A stretch of DNA of 64,000 bases from Abyssicoccus albus (GTDB lineage: Bacteria > Bacillota > Bacilli > Staphylococcales > Abyssicoccaceae): NCBI RefSeq assembly GCF_003815035.1, contig NZ_RKRK01000003.1, positions 124,001 through 188,000 on the forward strand, written 5' to 3'. The position numbers and the translations under genes are program-made. Below are positions 25,900 through 34,140 of the stretch, piece by piece. The notes beneath the pieces are model-generated. The model was not told where the DNA came from. It was given only the letters and a program-made list of their open reading frames with translations, and ran no database searches. How positions within the stretch are numbered: the stretch's first letter is position 1; the number at the start of each line of letters is the position of its first letter.

Positions 25900-26054
25900 C
25901 CTATTTCCTTCTTTCAAAAATATACATCTTCATTATATACTTTTCTATCAAACAACACAGACGTTACATAGATTACACTTTCATTAAAACTTCACTTTCT
26001 AAGTTTTAAATGTTCACACGTGTGTATATATAAGTCATCAACACACGAGGTGAC

Positions 26055-26648
26055 ATGATGTTTAACTATACAGATTTTATACATTTACTCATATCCATAT
26101 TAATTATCTTCCCATTAGTGATGTTCATACGATCACTTGGCTATTAAATCGCCTGCTTTATCGTCGGTGCAAAAAATGTCCGTATTACAATCGGCTCTGG
26201 GCTTCGGTTCAAGAAATTTTGGATCTTCGATATTCGTAGATTCTTCCATATTTATAGCTGGGTTTCTTTCGATAGCTTACGACGTGAAACGAACCTTTCG
26301 TATGCAATTATTTACGCCAGTCCAATTATCATCAACGCCATTGTTGGTGTTACGGTGAACAAAATGATTAATGATGATTTATTAGAATACACTGTGTTCT
26401 GGGATCGCTTCGTATTCTATGCATTCTTCTATGTCCTCTTTGACTCGATTCCAATGCGCACTTTATCCGGCATGCCAAACAACGGGATGATTATATTGGA
26501 TATCATTAAACGCGGACGTCGTTCTGAGATGGACAAGAAGGGATTTCTCCCATCCACAACCGAGACAGAACGCGATTACAAAGACATGGAGAAAAGTTGC
26601 GAAAATAACACCGTAGCATGTGAATTGGATCGAAGAGTAGAGGAATAA
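26055..26648 (+). pseudogene. M50-like membrane peptidase relative, nonsense-disrupted, HExxH lost
   Basis: An ATG at 26055 with ribosome site GAGGTGAC opens a 30-codon frame (MMFNYTDFIHLLISILIIFP...) that stops at TAA 26145-26147. The same frame then runs without a break to 26648: IACFIVGAKNVRITIGSGL, FWIFDIRRFFHIYSWV, further helices, and an acidic tail. The whole is about 197 codons. The segment FIRSLGY-stop-IACFIVGAK aligns by eye with the FIHELGHxxACxxxGxK zinc motif of M50-like proteins, so both the motif and the frame are damaged. The family is inferred; the disruption is seen directly. Confidence 0.6.
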
Positions 26649-26655
26649 AACGTTA

Positions 26656-26693
26656 AAATCCTAACCTCAAGAATGTTGGGGTTAGGATTTTTT
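26656..26693 (+). terminator. Terminator after the M50-like pseudogene
   Basis: 11-bp perfect stem (26656-26666 with 26680-26690) and a run of six Ts. Confidence 0.85.
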
Positions 26694-26774
26694 GATTAAA
26701 GTTGAGTCCACACTTTATTAAAGTCAATATTCTATCTTCTTTACGCAGTTCAATCTGTGTTAACACATCTGAAT

Positions 26775-26900
26775 TTATAGAAACAACGTTTCTTGTATTG
26801 CACTCCAATCATCTTCTACAACTAACATTGCACCTTTTTCTTCCACTTTTGTTGATGAGATATAAACTTCTTTACTCTCTTCATTAACTGATTTAATCAT
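26775..26900 (-). pseudogene. YefM/Phd-type antitoxin remnant
   Basis: A 41-codon minus frame reads VNEESKEVYISSTKVEEKGA and MLVVEDDWSAIQETLFL, close to the central part of YefM/Axe antitoxins (STK-EEKNAVLxSEEDWxAIxETLYL). The N-terminal DNA-binding strand and the C-terminal toxin-neutralising tail (after ETL-YL-NSIPGM) are missing, and a TAA-adjacent stop follows immediately. No toxin gene is next to it. Confidence 0.65.
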
Positions 26901-27037
26901 ATTAAAAAATTATTCCTTGTACTTGTCGGTGTGTAATGATTCTTGGAAAACATCCTTAAAATATACTTGCACGTAATCACGTACATTATAAAATACTTTG
27001 TATAAAATAAACCGCTTATATATCAATAGAATCTATC

Positions 27038-27307
27038 CTAATCAAAAGATCTTCTTGTTTTCAAAAATGCATTATCGACATATTCAAACCCTACTTTTGA
27101 ATAATATTCCATCGTGCTAGATGAAGATAATAATGTTAAAGCAACATCAAGTCCTATCTCATCATGCAACTTATTAATTAGGTATTTACTAATGTCTTGA
27201 TCTTGATACTTTATTAGTACTTCAATATACATATTCATATAATCAGAAAAATAATTATCCGATAAATTATCGCTTATCTTACAAAATTGTAAGTTAATAA
27301 ATATAAC
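27038..27307 (-). pseudogene. GNAT acetyltransferase C-terminal remnant
   Basis: The frame contains NMYIEVLIKYQDQDISKYLI, an acetyl-CoA-binding motif with degenerate Q-x-x-G-I-G (QDQDIS), then LTLLSSSSTMEYYSKVGFEYV, the usual GNAT C-terminal strand. The N-terminal half is missing. Open frame extends upstream only to about 27307. Likely decayed. Confidence 0.6.
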
Positions 27308-27360
27308 TCACACAGTTATACTAAATATATACTTTGAATGAAAGGTAACGGTGAAATTAA

Positions 27361-27561
27361 ATGTTATTAAATGTTTTAGGTTATATTTTTGGTATAGGAT
27401 TTGTAATATTCGGTATTTGCTCAATATATTATGCCGGCTATGAACTTTATAAAATAATAAGCAAAAGTAATAAAAAAGTGAGTTTTAATAAAGCAATTAT
27501 TTTTGGCATATTATCTTTAATTTGTTCCATTATTTTAATTATAATCGCTAATACTTTATAA
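27361..27561 (+). CDS. Small membrane protein, two helices
   Basis: 66 aa. First helix about residues 3-29 (LLNVLGYIFGIGFVIFGICS), basic loop KIISKSNKKVSFNK, second helix about 45-65. The ribosome site AAAGGT lies 14 bp upstream, rather far. No recognisable family. Preceded by an inverted repeat CTTACAAAATTGTAAG at about 27278. Confidence 0.5.
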   Translation: MLLNVLGYIFGIGFVIFGICSIYYAGYELYKIISKSNKKVSFNKAIIFGILSLICSIILIIIANTL

Positions 27562-27684
27562 TAATTTTTTTATTCTTCCTGTGGTTGAATATATAAATTC
27601 ACACTCAAGTTTTAAAAACGAACTTAATTGTGAATATATTTAACTTTAAAAGCAACATGAAATACAAATTATTTTATATAAATA

Positions 27685-27748
27685 TGTAAAATACTTTTGA
27701 CAAAATTTCTGGTTATGTTACTATCTAAATGTAAAATGCTTTTGACAT
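27685..27748 (+). promoter_or_regulatory. Promoter between two 19-bp direct repeats, probable XRE operator
   Basis: ATGTAAAATACTTTTGACA (27685-27703) and ATGTAAAATGCTTTTGACA (27730-27748) differ by one base and are 45 bp apart. The first contains the -35 TTGACA (27698-27703); a TACTAT -10 (27720-27725) follows after 16 bp. The second lies over the start region and is itself an imperfect palindrome. This arrangement fits repression by the XRE protein encoded downstream. Confidence 0.7.
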
Positions 27749-27763
27749 TTAGGAGGATTTAAT

Positions 27764-28093
27764 ATGAAATTTTTAAGTTTGTTATGCATTTTCTTATTCG
27801 CAGGATTATGGGGATTCTGTATAAAGAAGTTGCTACCTAATGAAATAGCTGATGGTAATAATAATAAGTTTGATGAAAGAGAGAGTAGAATATTACTTGA
27901 AGTGTTCTCGAATACGTTAGTTTGGGTAGTATATGCTTTATTATTTAGTTTACTGATTAAAATTACAGGTTTGGCCGATTTTAATAAAATGTTATTTGTT
28001 AATTATCAAGAAATAGGTTATTTAATTATTATATTAGCACTTTTATTAACTAATTATTTTTATATCAAGCGTAAATATACCGTTAAAGGCTGA
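27764..28093 (+). CDS. Small membrane protein paired with an XRE regulator
   Basis: 109 aa, three hydrophobic segments (residues 1-21, about 45-67 and 83-100) and a charged stretch DGNNNKFDERESRILLEV between the first two. Excellent ribosome site TTAGGAGGATTTAAT. It precedes a 61-aa XRE regulator by 5 bp, the reverse order of the cassette at 19.1 kb. The ERESR motif is seen in DUF3796-type or YozG-partner proteins, but I am not certain of the family. No function is known. Confidence 0.7.
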   Translation: MKFLSLLCIFLFAGLWGFCIKKLLPNEIADGNNNKFDERESRILLEVFSNTLVWVVYALLFSLLIKITGLADFNKMLFVNYQEIGYLIIILALLLTNYFYIKRKYTVKG

Positions 28094-28098
28094 TTCAT

Positions 28099-28284
28099 GT
28101 GAAGAATAAAATACGTTATCTAAGGAAAGAACTAAATATGTCGCAAGCAGAATTAGGTGAAAGAATCAAAGTCTCACGTCAAACTATTAATGCCATTGAA
28201 AATGATAAATACGATCCTACCTTATCTTTAGCTTTTAAGCTTGCTAAAGAATTCAACATCACTGTTGACGAATTATTTTCATAA
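28099..28284 (+). CDS. XRE family small transcriptional regulator
   Basis: 61 aa from a GTG start. HTH pattern MSQAELGERIKVSRQTINAI (residues 14-33) then ENDKYDPTLSLAFKLAKEFNI and TVDELF, typical of YozG-like regulators and similar to the protein at 19108. It is in an operon with the preceding membrane protein and probably represses the shared promoter through the repeated 19-bp site. Confidence 0.9.
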   Translation: MKNKIRYLRKELNMSQAELGERIKVSRQTINAIENDKYDPTLSLAFKLAKEFNITVDELFS

Positions 28285-28327
28285 ATATTAAAATTTAATA
28301 TAATCAATTTTCTAAAACTTTTCTTTT

Positions 28328-28397
28328 AACTGAGCTGCTCCCCTAATATTAAATTTTGTATTCTGCACTTTAAGGATCAATAAGGAGCAGCTCAGTT
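28328..28397. repeat. 14-bp perfect inverted repeat with 42-nt loop
   Basis: Arms AACTGAGCTGCTCC (28328-28341) and its complement (28384-28397). No T-run directly follows; the GC-rich arms stand out from AT-rich surroundings. It may be a terminator-like structure between converging genes or the ends of a very small insertion. Confidence 0.75.
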
Positions 28398-28458
28398 TAA
28401 GATAAACTCTAAATGTGTGCTGCAATGTCCAATAGACTTTTGCAATGCTTATCTATCA

Positions 28459-28746
28459 TTAATCTCCAATATATCGTTCTATCCACTCCGCTATAACGGC
28501 TTCTTCCAATTGCTCTGTAGCAATTTTTACGGTGAATTCGACTGCTTCCATTTGATCTACTTTCAATCTTTTACCGTTCTTTCTTAAAAATAGGTTAAGC
28601 ACCATAAATGCTGTTCGTTTATTGCCATTAAAGAAAATATGCTTCATGACAATATTTCTATATAAATTAGCTACTTTTAATTCTAATGTCGGATACATAT
28701 CTTCATTTTTCTTCGATGAGAAATTTGACTTTTTAATCTTAAGCAA
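28459..28746 (-). pseudogene. Doc/Fic-type toxin, N-terminus missing
   Basis: The protein contains the Doc active-site motif HIFFNGNKRTAF (usual H-P/x-F-x-x-G-N-K-R-T-A) preceded by the family helix MYPTLELKVANLYRNIVMKH (part). Doc toxins phosphorylate EF-Tu. Only 95 codons with a TTG start and an unnatural first 15 residues (LKIKKSNFSSKKNE); full Doc proteins have about 125 residues and the N-terminal part of the fold is lacking. No Phd antitoxin is adjacent; a YefM-like antitoxin scrap lies 1.6 kb away. Probably inactive, though the catalytic loop is intact. Confidence 0.65.
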
Positions 28747-28780
28747 ACGCGCCCGTTTTCGGTACAGCCAAGCAATATTC

Positions 28781-28900
28781 TCACCAAAAATTCAAGTAAT
28801 GAACAAGCGTGTTAATTCCTATAAATTTTATAGCCATAATTGAAATTATAACTATTATACTCAATACTACTCCAGTAGCCTTTTTACCGGAATTAGCCAT
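28781..28900 (-). CDS. Possible small membrane protein
   Basis: A 39-codon frame from an ATG (28898-28900) with ribosome site AAAGGGTGAT: MANSGKKATGVVLSIIVIIS, then a helix ending with HYLNFW. One membrane helix. It may be a truncated 5' end of a longer gene cut at the junction with the Doc remnant. No family recognised. Confidence 0.4.
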   Translation of the reverse strand: MANSGKKATGVVLSIIVIISIMAIKFIGINTLVHYLNFW

Positions 28901-28919
28901 GTTATCACCCTTTCTTAAA

Positions 28920-29807
28920 TTATATTTCTTCGTCAAACGACAAATTTACTGGCTCGTCCAGCAATTCACCATGCACTTCTAAATTAGTTGTTGGAATACT
29001 TTTATTCACTTCTTCAAAAATAAATTGATCTGCCCATATAGTGCCTTGCCCAGACAGAATGATGCCAAATGAAATAACAGCACTTTGAGGAGGAACGTCT
29101 AAAATAATAGAATAATGGTTCCATTTTGTAGTCCCTTTTATGGGGCGATTGCTCATATTATCAAATTGAAGAACGTCTTCCATTGTGTCGTCCACTCGCA
29201 TCCATATCCCAGCATACGTATCTACATTTTCCGTACAAATGAAACAAGAAAGTCTAATGCGCTTATCAACAAACTGATTAGCCTTAAATGTTTGCATCAT
29301 GGTAGCAAATTCAGTTGAATCTAATACTGCCTTGGATTTTAAATAACCTGATGCTTTCCCCTGATGAACAATTTCATGGTCAATTCCCATTTCGTAATTA
29401 AATGGATTTGATCCACTCAAAAACCAACCTTTCACTTTTAGCTCCATATTTGTTTCCTCCTTGCTTTTTAATACGTCTGACATCACTTTGCGGTATTTTC
29501 CTGGTGGAAGCTTATAAATCTCCTTAAAGGCTCTTGTAAATGATTCCTGTGATTCAAAACGATAATACAAAGCGATATCAAGAATGTGTTCATTTGTATA
29601 CAGTAAGTCTGAAGAAGCGTTTGCTAATCTTCTCAGCCGAATGTATTCAGTTACCGTCATGCCAATCGAGGATTGAAATATCCGATGAAAATGATATTTT
29701 GAGAAATATGATTGTGATGCAATACTTTCCAAGGTAAGTGGTTCATGTAAGTTTTCTTCCACATAAAAAATAATCTTTTTAATCATAATCTCGTGGTTAT
29801 ACAACAA
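28920..29807 (-). CDS. AraC family transcriptional regulator
   Basis: 295 aa. N-terminal AraC/XylS DNA-binding domain, two HTH units: LTLESIASQSYFSKYHFHRIFQ (part, near 24-45) and ILDIALYYRFESQESFTRAF near 74-93, ending KLPPGKYRK. The C-terminal 165 residues form a beta-rich domain unlike GyrI, with YAGIWMRVDD; a sensor role is inferred. This layout is common in Bacillus. From here to about 34.1 kb the genes look imported from Bacillales. The ligand and targets are unknown; no partner gene is adjacent. Confidence 0.85.
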   Translation of the reverse strand: MLYNHEIMIKKIIFYVEENLHEPLTLESIASQSYFSKYHFHRIFQSSIGMTVTEYIRLRRLANASSDLLYTNEHILDIALYYRFESQESFTRAFKEIYKLPPGKYRKVMSDVLKSKEETNMELKVKGWFLSGSNPFNYEMGIDHEIVHQGKASGYLKSKAVLDSTEFATMMQTFKANQFVDKRIRLSCFICTENVDTYAGIWMRVDDTMEDVLQFDNMSNRPIKGTTKWNHYSIILDVPPQSAVISFGIILSGQGTIWADQFIFEEVNKSIPTTNLEVHGELLDEPVNLSFDEEI

Positions 29808-30180
29808 AAGTTCCCCCCTTCAATTAACAGGATAACAAGGTTCTACATTCCTTTTTTGATATATCTTGCGAAGTAGAGGCTACGCTCTAAAAACCCTGTT
29901 TTATATCTGCAACAAAATGCCCCCTTTTGTTTCAGAGGAATTTGCTAGGTTATTAGGGCGTTGTTCTGCTAAATAATGAAGTTGACACAAAATTATGTCA
30001 TCTTGGTAAAATAAGTGCCAAATAAGGAGCCATTTTTCTTTTTTTGTAGATAGACATTGTTAAACCAACAAAATTAGCAATCCATTTTATATGCTAATTG
30101 GATTGCTAAAAGGTTTGTTATTTTATGTTTTGTACTATTAAACTTAACCAGTTAGATGATGGCACGCTACTCTCTTATAT
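29808..30180. other. 373-bp intergenic stretch without a gene
   Basis: No convincing coding frame. It holds the FNR-operon terminator at 30070-30109 and a TTGACA at about 29982-29987 without a good -10. The remainder could be worn mobile-element sequence but I see no definite inverted ends. Confidence 0.5.
30070..30109 (-). terminator. Terminator downstream of the CRP/FNR gene
   Basis: 10-bp perfect stem TTAGCAATCC (30074-30083) with 30100-30109, followed on the minus strand by TTTTG. Confidence 0.65.
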
Positions 30181-30888
30181 TTATTCAGTATGAAGTAACA
30201 ATTGATCTAAATCCATTATTTTAATTTTCTTTTTCGGTAACTGTTTAATCAATCCAAGTTCTTCTAGAGTAGTAAACTTACGGCTGATTGTTTCTGGTGT
30301 GGTACCAAGATACGAGGCTAAATCCTTTTTGGACATTGGTAAGATAATCGTTGGACTATTGCCGCTTCCCTTTTCAACATTCTCAGCTAAAAAGGATATA
30401 ATGCGGGTTTCTACATTTTCAATCGCTACTTGTGTGGTTTGTTTTTCAGAATCCTTCAAACGCATCGTTACTTCTGACAGTATTTTTAATGAGATCTGCG
30501 GATATTCCAACAAATACTCTTGTAAATCCTCTCGTTTAATTAAACAAATGGATGTATTTTGTAGTGCTTCCGCATAGTTCTCATGATTACTTCCAGGTTG
30601 GAAAATGGCGACTTCACCTGTAAAATCACCGGGATTTAAAATGCGAACAAGTTGTTCTTTTCCAGAATCCGATAAGCGGTAAATCCGAGCTTTACCTGAA
30701 TTGATAATATATAAGGTATCATCTTTCTCACCTGCACGGAATAACATTTCCCCTTTTTGTAGATGAAGTGTCTTCGCAGATTCCGCAATCAAATCCATTT
30801 GTGAGTCTTCCAGATGGTTGAAAATGGGAACAATACGAATACATTCTGCATGTCCATGTTGGCGATGACAACATTGGTTTTGTTCCAA
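30181..30888 (-). CDS. CRP/FNR family transcriptional regulator (Flp-like)
   Basis: 235 aa. Cyclic-nucleotide-binding-type sensor domain (ILNPGDFTGEVAIFQPGSNH near 90, dimerisation helix near 125-150) and a C-terminal winged helix with KKDLASYLGTTPETISRKFT. The N-terminus MEQNQCCHRQHGHAEC has three Cys and three His that could bind metal or a cluster, similar in spirit to FNR but with different spacing. Its position at the promoter-distal or separate end of a copper-chaperone-like and P-type ATPase group, all minus strand, suggests metal or redox control of that group. DNA-contact helix Glu-x-x-Ser-Arg is FNR/FLP-like. Confidence 0.9.
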   Translation of the reverse strand: MEQNQCCHRQHGHAECIRIVPIFNHLEDSQMDLIAESAKTLHLQKGEMLFRAGEKDDTLYIINSGKARIYRLSDSGKEQLVRILNPGDFTGEVAIFQPGSNHENYAEALQNTSICLIKREDLQEYLLEYPQISLKILSEVTMRLKDSEKQTTQVAIENVETRIISFLAENVEKGSGNSPTIILPMSKKDLASYLGTTPETISRKFTTLEELGLIKQLPKKKIKIMDLDQLLLHTE

Positions 30889-30952
30889 AATAACCTCTCC
30901 TTTTTATGAAAAGCCTAAGAGGGCATCTTAGGCTTCCTTTCTATTCACTCGA

Positions 30953-31186
30953 TTAAGCAGGTTTTACCTTTGATTTGACAACAGGATATCCTAAGTCTTC
31001 AATTGCCTCTTCGATATCGTTAATAACGACTACTTCTGAATCAAAATCTACTTTTACTTTACTAGCATTGAACATTACCTTCAAGCTATCTTGATTCACA
31101 CCGTTTATTCCTTTCACCGCATTTTCAATCTTTTGCATACAAGATGGGCAAGATAAGGTTTCTAATTGAATCGTTGCTTTTTGCAT
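30953..31186 (-). CDS. Heavy-metal-associated (HMA) domain protein, copy 2
   Basis: 77 aa with one HMA domain, beta-alpha-beta-beta-alpha-beta. The metal site is LSCPSCMQKIENAV, so CxxC is kept but the preceding Met/Thr of copper chaperones (GMTC) is replaced by Leu-Ser. Almost identical to the protein at 31577-31810, apart from a few substitutions, so the pair arose by recent duplication. It probably hands a metal ion to the P-type ATPase of the cluster, which lacks its own HMA domain. Confidence 0.85.
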   Translation of the reverse strand: MQKATIQLETLSCPSCMQKIENAVKGINGVNQDSLKVMFNASKVKVDFDSEVVVINDIEEAIEDLGYPVVKSKVKPA

Positions 31187-31229
31187 AAATCATTTCTCCC
31201 TTCATTTTTTAACTGTTTTTGGGTTACTT

Positions 31230-31529
31230 TTAAGCCTGATATGCTTTATCTACTTCTGATAACATTTCGTAGGTGCCTGCATATGTTTCACATACATCTC
31301 CAGGAATGGCGTAGTTGTTTGTGATTTTTCGTAACTGAGCAAATTCAACATCCAAGTCTGGTTTGTTTGTACCAGCATCTTTTACCTTTTTACTGAGTTT
31401 TTCAAATAGTTCACGTACTTCAAAGGCTTCTGGATGGTTCTTACCATGGGCCCGTGTAATCGCAGTAGTGTATAAATCCAGTTTGTCAAAATGGTTTGTT
31501 ATTACTTCGTTAAATGTTTGTTCAGACAT
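31230..31529 (-). CDS. Conserved 99-aa protein of the metal cluster, unknown function
   Basis: 99 aa, predicted all-helical, soluble. His, Glu and Cys residues (ITRAHGKNHPEAFEVRELF and IPGDVCETYAGTYEML) could bind metal, loosely like hemerythrin-type or Ric proteins, but I do not recognise a defined family. It is sandwiched between two nearly identical HMA genes and read in the same direction, so it is most likely part of the same metal or redox response. Ribosome site AGAGGGAAATA before the ATG. Confidence 0.65.
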   Translation of the reverse strand: MSEQTFNEVITNHFDKLDLYTTAITRAHGKNHPEAFEVRELFEKLSKKVKDAGTNKPDLDVEFAQLRKITNNYAIPGDVCETYAGTYEMLSEVDKAYQA

Positions 31530-31576
31530 TATTATTTCCCTCTTTCTATATATAATTTTTGTTATGTGTGTTTGTC

Positions 31577-31810
31577 TTAGGCAGATTTTACTTTTGATTT
31601 AACAACGGGATATCCTAAGTCTTCAATTGCCTTATTAATATCGTTAACGGTGATCGTTTCTGAATCAAAATCTACTTTTACTTTACTGGCATTGAATAAT
31701 ACTTTTAAGCTATCTTGATTAACCCCATTTAATCCTTTCACTGCATTTTCAATCTTTTGCATACAAGATGGACAAGATAATGTTTCTAATTGAATAACTG
31801 CTTTTTGCAT
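31577..31810 (-). CDS. Heavy-metal-associated (HMA) domain protein, copy 1
   Basis: 77 aa with the same LSCPSCMQKIENAV metal site as its neighbour at 30953; differences are limited to about seven positions (for example GLNGVNQ for GINGVNQ). Lies directly downstream of the P-type ATPase gene. Stand-alone HMA proteins act as cytosolic metal chaperones; the unusual LSCPSC site makes the metal uncertain. Confidence 0.85.
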   Translation of the reverse strand: MQKAVIQLETLSCPSCMQKIENAVKGLNGVNQDSLKVLFNASKVKVDFDSETITVNDINKAIEDLGYPVVKSKVKSA

Positions 31811-32003
31811 GAATTATTTCTCCTTTCATCTTATCTTTGACTTTTTTGTTTTCCCTTTTCTTCTTTACAGTTTAAGTATAGCTGAGGTTCTACGAAATGA
31901 AATTGACGCAAATCAAGTTTTAAGAAAAAAGTAGGGGAGTATTTTGTTCTTCCTGCCTGAATACTTCCCCTTTATCATTCGTCAAGACCGCTTTCTATTA
32001 AAT

Positions 32004-33857
32004 TTATCCTCTCAAACGGTATCGAAGCAATCTCATACCATTCAAGATGACTACTAAGATACTTGCTTCGTGAACCAACATCCCGATTGACATATTCATC
32101 CATTCACTAAATAGTAGGCTAGCAAGTAAGACTAATACCACACCAACTGCTATGATGATGTTCTGTTTCATGTTTCTTGAAGTTAATTTTGTTAAGCCTA
32201 ATGCGTGTGGTAAACGACTAAAGTCAGAATTCATTAAAACAGCATCCGATGTTTCAATTGCAACATCTGTTCCACTTCCCATTGCGATTCCGATATCTGC
32301 TAAGGCTAATGAAGGACTATCATTCAGTCCGTCACCGACAAAGGCAATAAGTTGGCCTTTTGCTTGCATTTTTTCAATATATGCGGATTTTCCTTCTGGA
32401 AGCATATGACCGTGTGCTTCTGTTAATCCAAGTTCTCGAGCAACTAAATCTACGGTTCCTTGGTTGTCCCCTGAAAGAACGACTAGGTTTTTGACTCCAA
32501 GTTTTTTTAGGTTTTGAAGATCTTTTTTAACACCTGGACGGATTTGATCTCGAATACCCATCAGAACTTTTAATTCTCCGTCAACCGCAGTTAACACAAG
32601 AGAATTCCCATTTTTCTCAAAGCGTTCGACGTCTTTTTTAGCTTTTTCGCTTAATTTCACATTTTCTTTTTCCATTAAAGCTACGTTACCAACGGCTATA
32701 CGATGAACACCTATTTTTGCTACAATTCCGCCACCTTTAACGACTTCGGTTTCTTCAACAGTATAGAAAGTTGTCTCTCCAATATCCTGTAAGACAGCTT
32801 TTGCTAGTGGGTGGTCCGATTCGCGCTCCACACTTGCTAAGTATCCTAGAATTTCTTCAGTGTTGTTGCCGTAAAATTCTTTTTCGGCAACTTCAGGGTT
32901 TCCTACTGTCAATGTTCCCGTTTTATCAAAAACGATAGTATCTACTCTGCTAAAGTCATTGATAACTTCACTACCTTTTAGGAGGACACCATTACGTGCA
33001 CCGTTTCCGATACCGGCAACGTTGGATACAGGAACCCCGATAACTAATGCACCTGGACATCCTAAAACAAGAATCGTGATAGCTAGTTCAATATCTTTTG
33101 AGAATAGCCAAACAATAAAACCAAGGACTAAAACAGCTGGTGTATAATATTTAGAGAATCGATCAATAAAACGCTCTGCTTCTGATTTGGAATCCTGTGC
33201 TTCTTCCACTAATTCGATAATTCTACCAAATGTTGTATCTTCCCCTACACGATCAGATTGAATTTGAATCGTTCCATTTTCTAAGATTGTTCCCGCAAAT
33301 ACTTCAGAATCGACCTTTTTGCTTACTGGAACAGACTCTCCGGTAATACTTGCTTCATTGATGTGACCTTCACCTGTTAACACGGTTCCATCTACGGGGA
33401 CTTTTGCACCCGTTTTGACTAATAAAATGTCACCTTCATCTACATCATCGACATCAATTTCTTCAAATTCTCCATTTTCCATTTGCTTTAAAGCACTTTC
33501 TGGTGCCAGCTCTGTTAATTCTTTAATGGCAGAACGTGTTTTGTTCAAGGTACGTTGCTCCAAGTAAGAACCAAATAAGAATAAGAAAGTAACGATGGCT
33601 GATTCCTCATAATTTTGAATCAATACTGCCGCAATTACTGCAATGGTAACTAAAACATCAATACTGACAACTTTTACTTTTAATGCCTGAAAGGCTTGAA
33701 TCGCAATTGGTGCTACACCAAGAATAGATGCAATGATGAGCGACCAATTGAAAATGGCCATGTTGTCTAAGGAAAATCGTCCGAAGAATGCAAGTGCAAT
33801 CAAAATTGCACTGATCAGTGTAATGGAATTCTTTTTACTTAATATATATCTTTGCAT
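32004..33857 (-). CDS. P1B-type metal-transporting ATPase with CPG motif
   Basis: About 617 aa. The start at 33855-33857 follows GGAGGGGATCAAC; a longer in-frame start has no ribosome site. No N-terminal HMA domain. Membrane and motor landmarks: actuator loop [10 protein letters not shown], phosphorylation site [12 protein letters not shown]-type nucleotide motif ESDHPLAKAV, and GDGLNDSPSLALADIGIAMG. The intramembrane metal motif reads GCPGALVIGVP, that is CPG instead of CPC, CPH or SPC of the well-known subgroups. It should export or import a metal; which one cannot be deduced. Its two HMA neighbours are probable chaperones. Confidence 0.92.
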   Translation of the reverse strand: MQRYILSKKNSITLISAILIALAFFGRFSLDNMAIFNWSLIIASILGVAPIAIQAFQALKVKVVSIDVLVTIAVIAAVLIQNYEESAIVTFLFLFGSYLEQRTLNKTRSAIKELTELAPESALKQMENGEFEEIDVDDVDEGDILLVKTGAKVPVDGTVLTGEGHINEASITGESVPVSKKVDSEVFAGTILENGTIQIQSDRVGEDTTFGRIIELVEEAQDSKSEAERFIDRFSKYYTPAVLVLGFIVWLFSKDIELAITILVLGCPGALVIGVPVSNVAGIGNGARNGVLLKGSEVINDFSRVDTIVFDKTGTLTVGNPEVAEKEFYGNNTEEILGYLASVERESDHPLAKAVLQDIGETTFYTVEETEVVKGGGIVAKIGVHRIAVGNVALMEKENVKLSEKAKKDVERFEKNGNSLVLTAVDGELKVLMGIRDQIRPGVKKDLQNLKKLGVKNLVVLSGDNQGTVDLVARELGLTEAHGHMLPEGKSAYIEKMQAKGQLIAFVGDGLNDSPSLALADIGIAMGSGTDVAIETSDAVLMNSDFSRLPHALGLTKLTSRNMKQNIIIAVGVVLVLLASLLFSEWMNMSIGMLVHEASILVVILNGMRLLRYRLRG

Positions 33858-33967
33858 GTTGATCCCCTCCAATTTCATTTTCATTTGTATTACTTGTTGA
33901 TGACTCTAGTATAGGATGTTTCTATGAAATAAAAATTGATTAGGATCAAGTTCTATTGTAAAAGTGA

Positions 33968-34140
33968 AAAATTAATCGAGTAGGAGGGAGCGACTAACCT
34001 CCGACCTCTCACACCACCATACGTACGATTCCGTATACGGCGGTTTCATTTAGGTCCAACGCATGGTCTGATATAGCTTGGATAGACTCTTCAACCCTTG
34101 CTCTAACCAATATTGGTTGCCAAGGGCTCTAGACAAGATG
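33968..34140 (-). mobile_element. Group II intron 3'-end remnant
   Basis: The minus strand ends with GAAACCGCCGTATACGGAAT, CGTACGTATGGTGGTGTGAG and AGGTCGGAGGTTAGTCGCTC in succession, which I recognise as the conserved 3' region (domains V-VI side) of bacterial group II introns. It is preceded by LVRARVEESIQAI-like coding traces of the intron reverse transcriptase end. Everything upstream in the intron is missing, so it is immobile. Confidence 0.6.

Noticed and set aside
29940-30060. Insertion-sequence end
   Set aside because: Some resemblance to IS terminal sequence (GTTCTGCTAAA), but no matching second end, no target duplication and no transposase.
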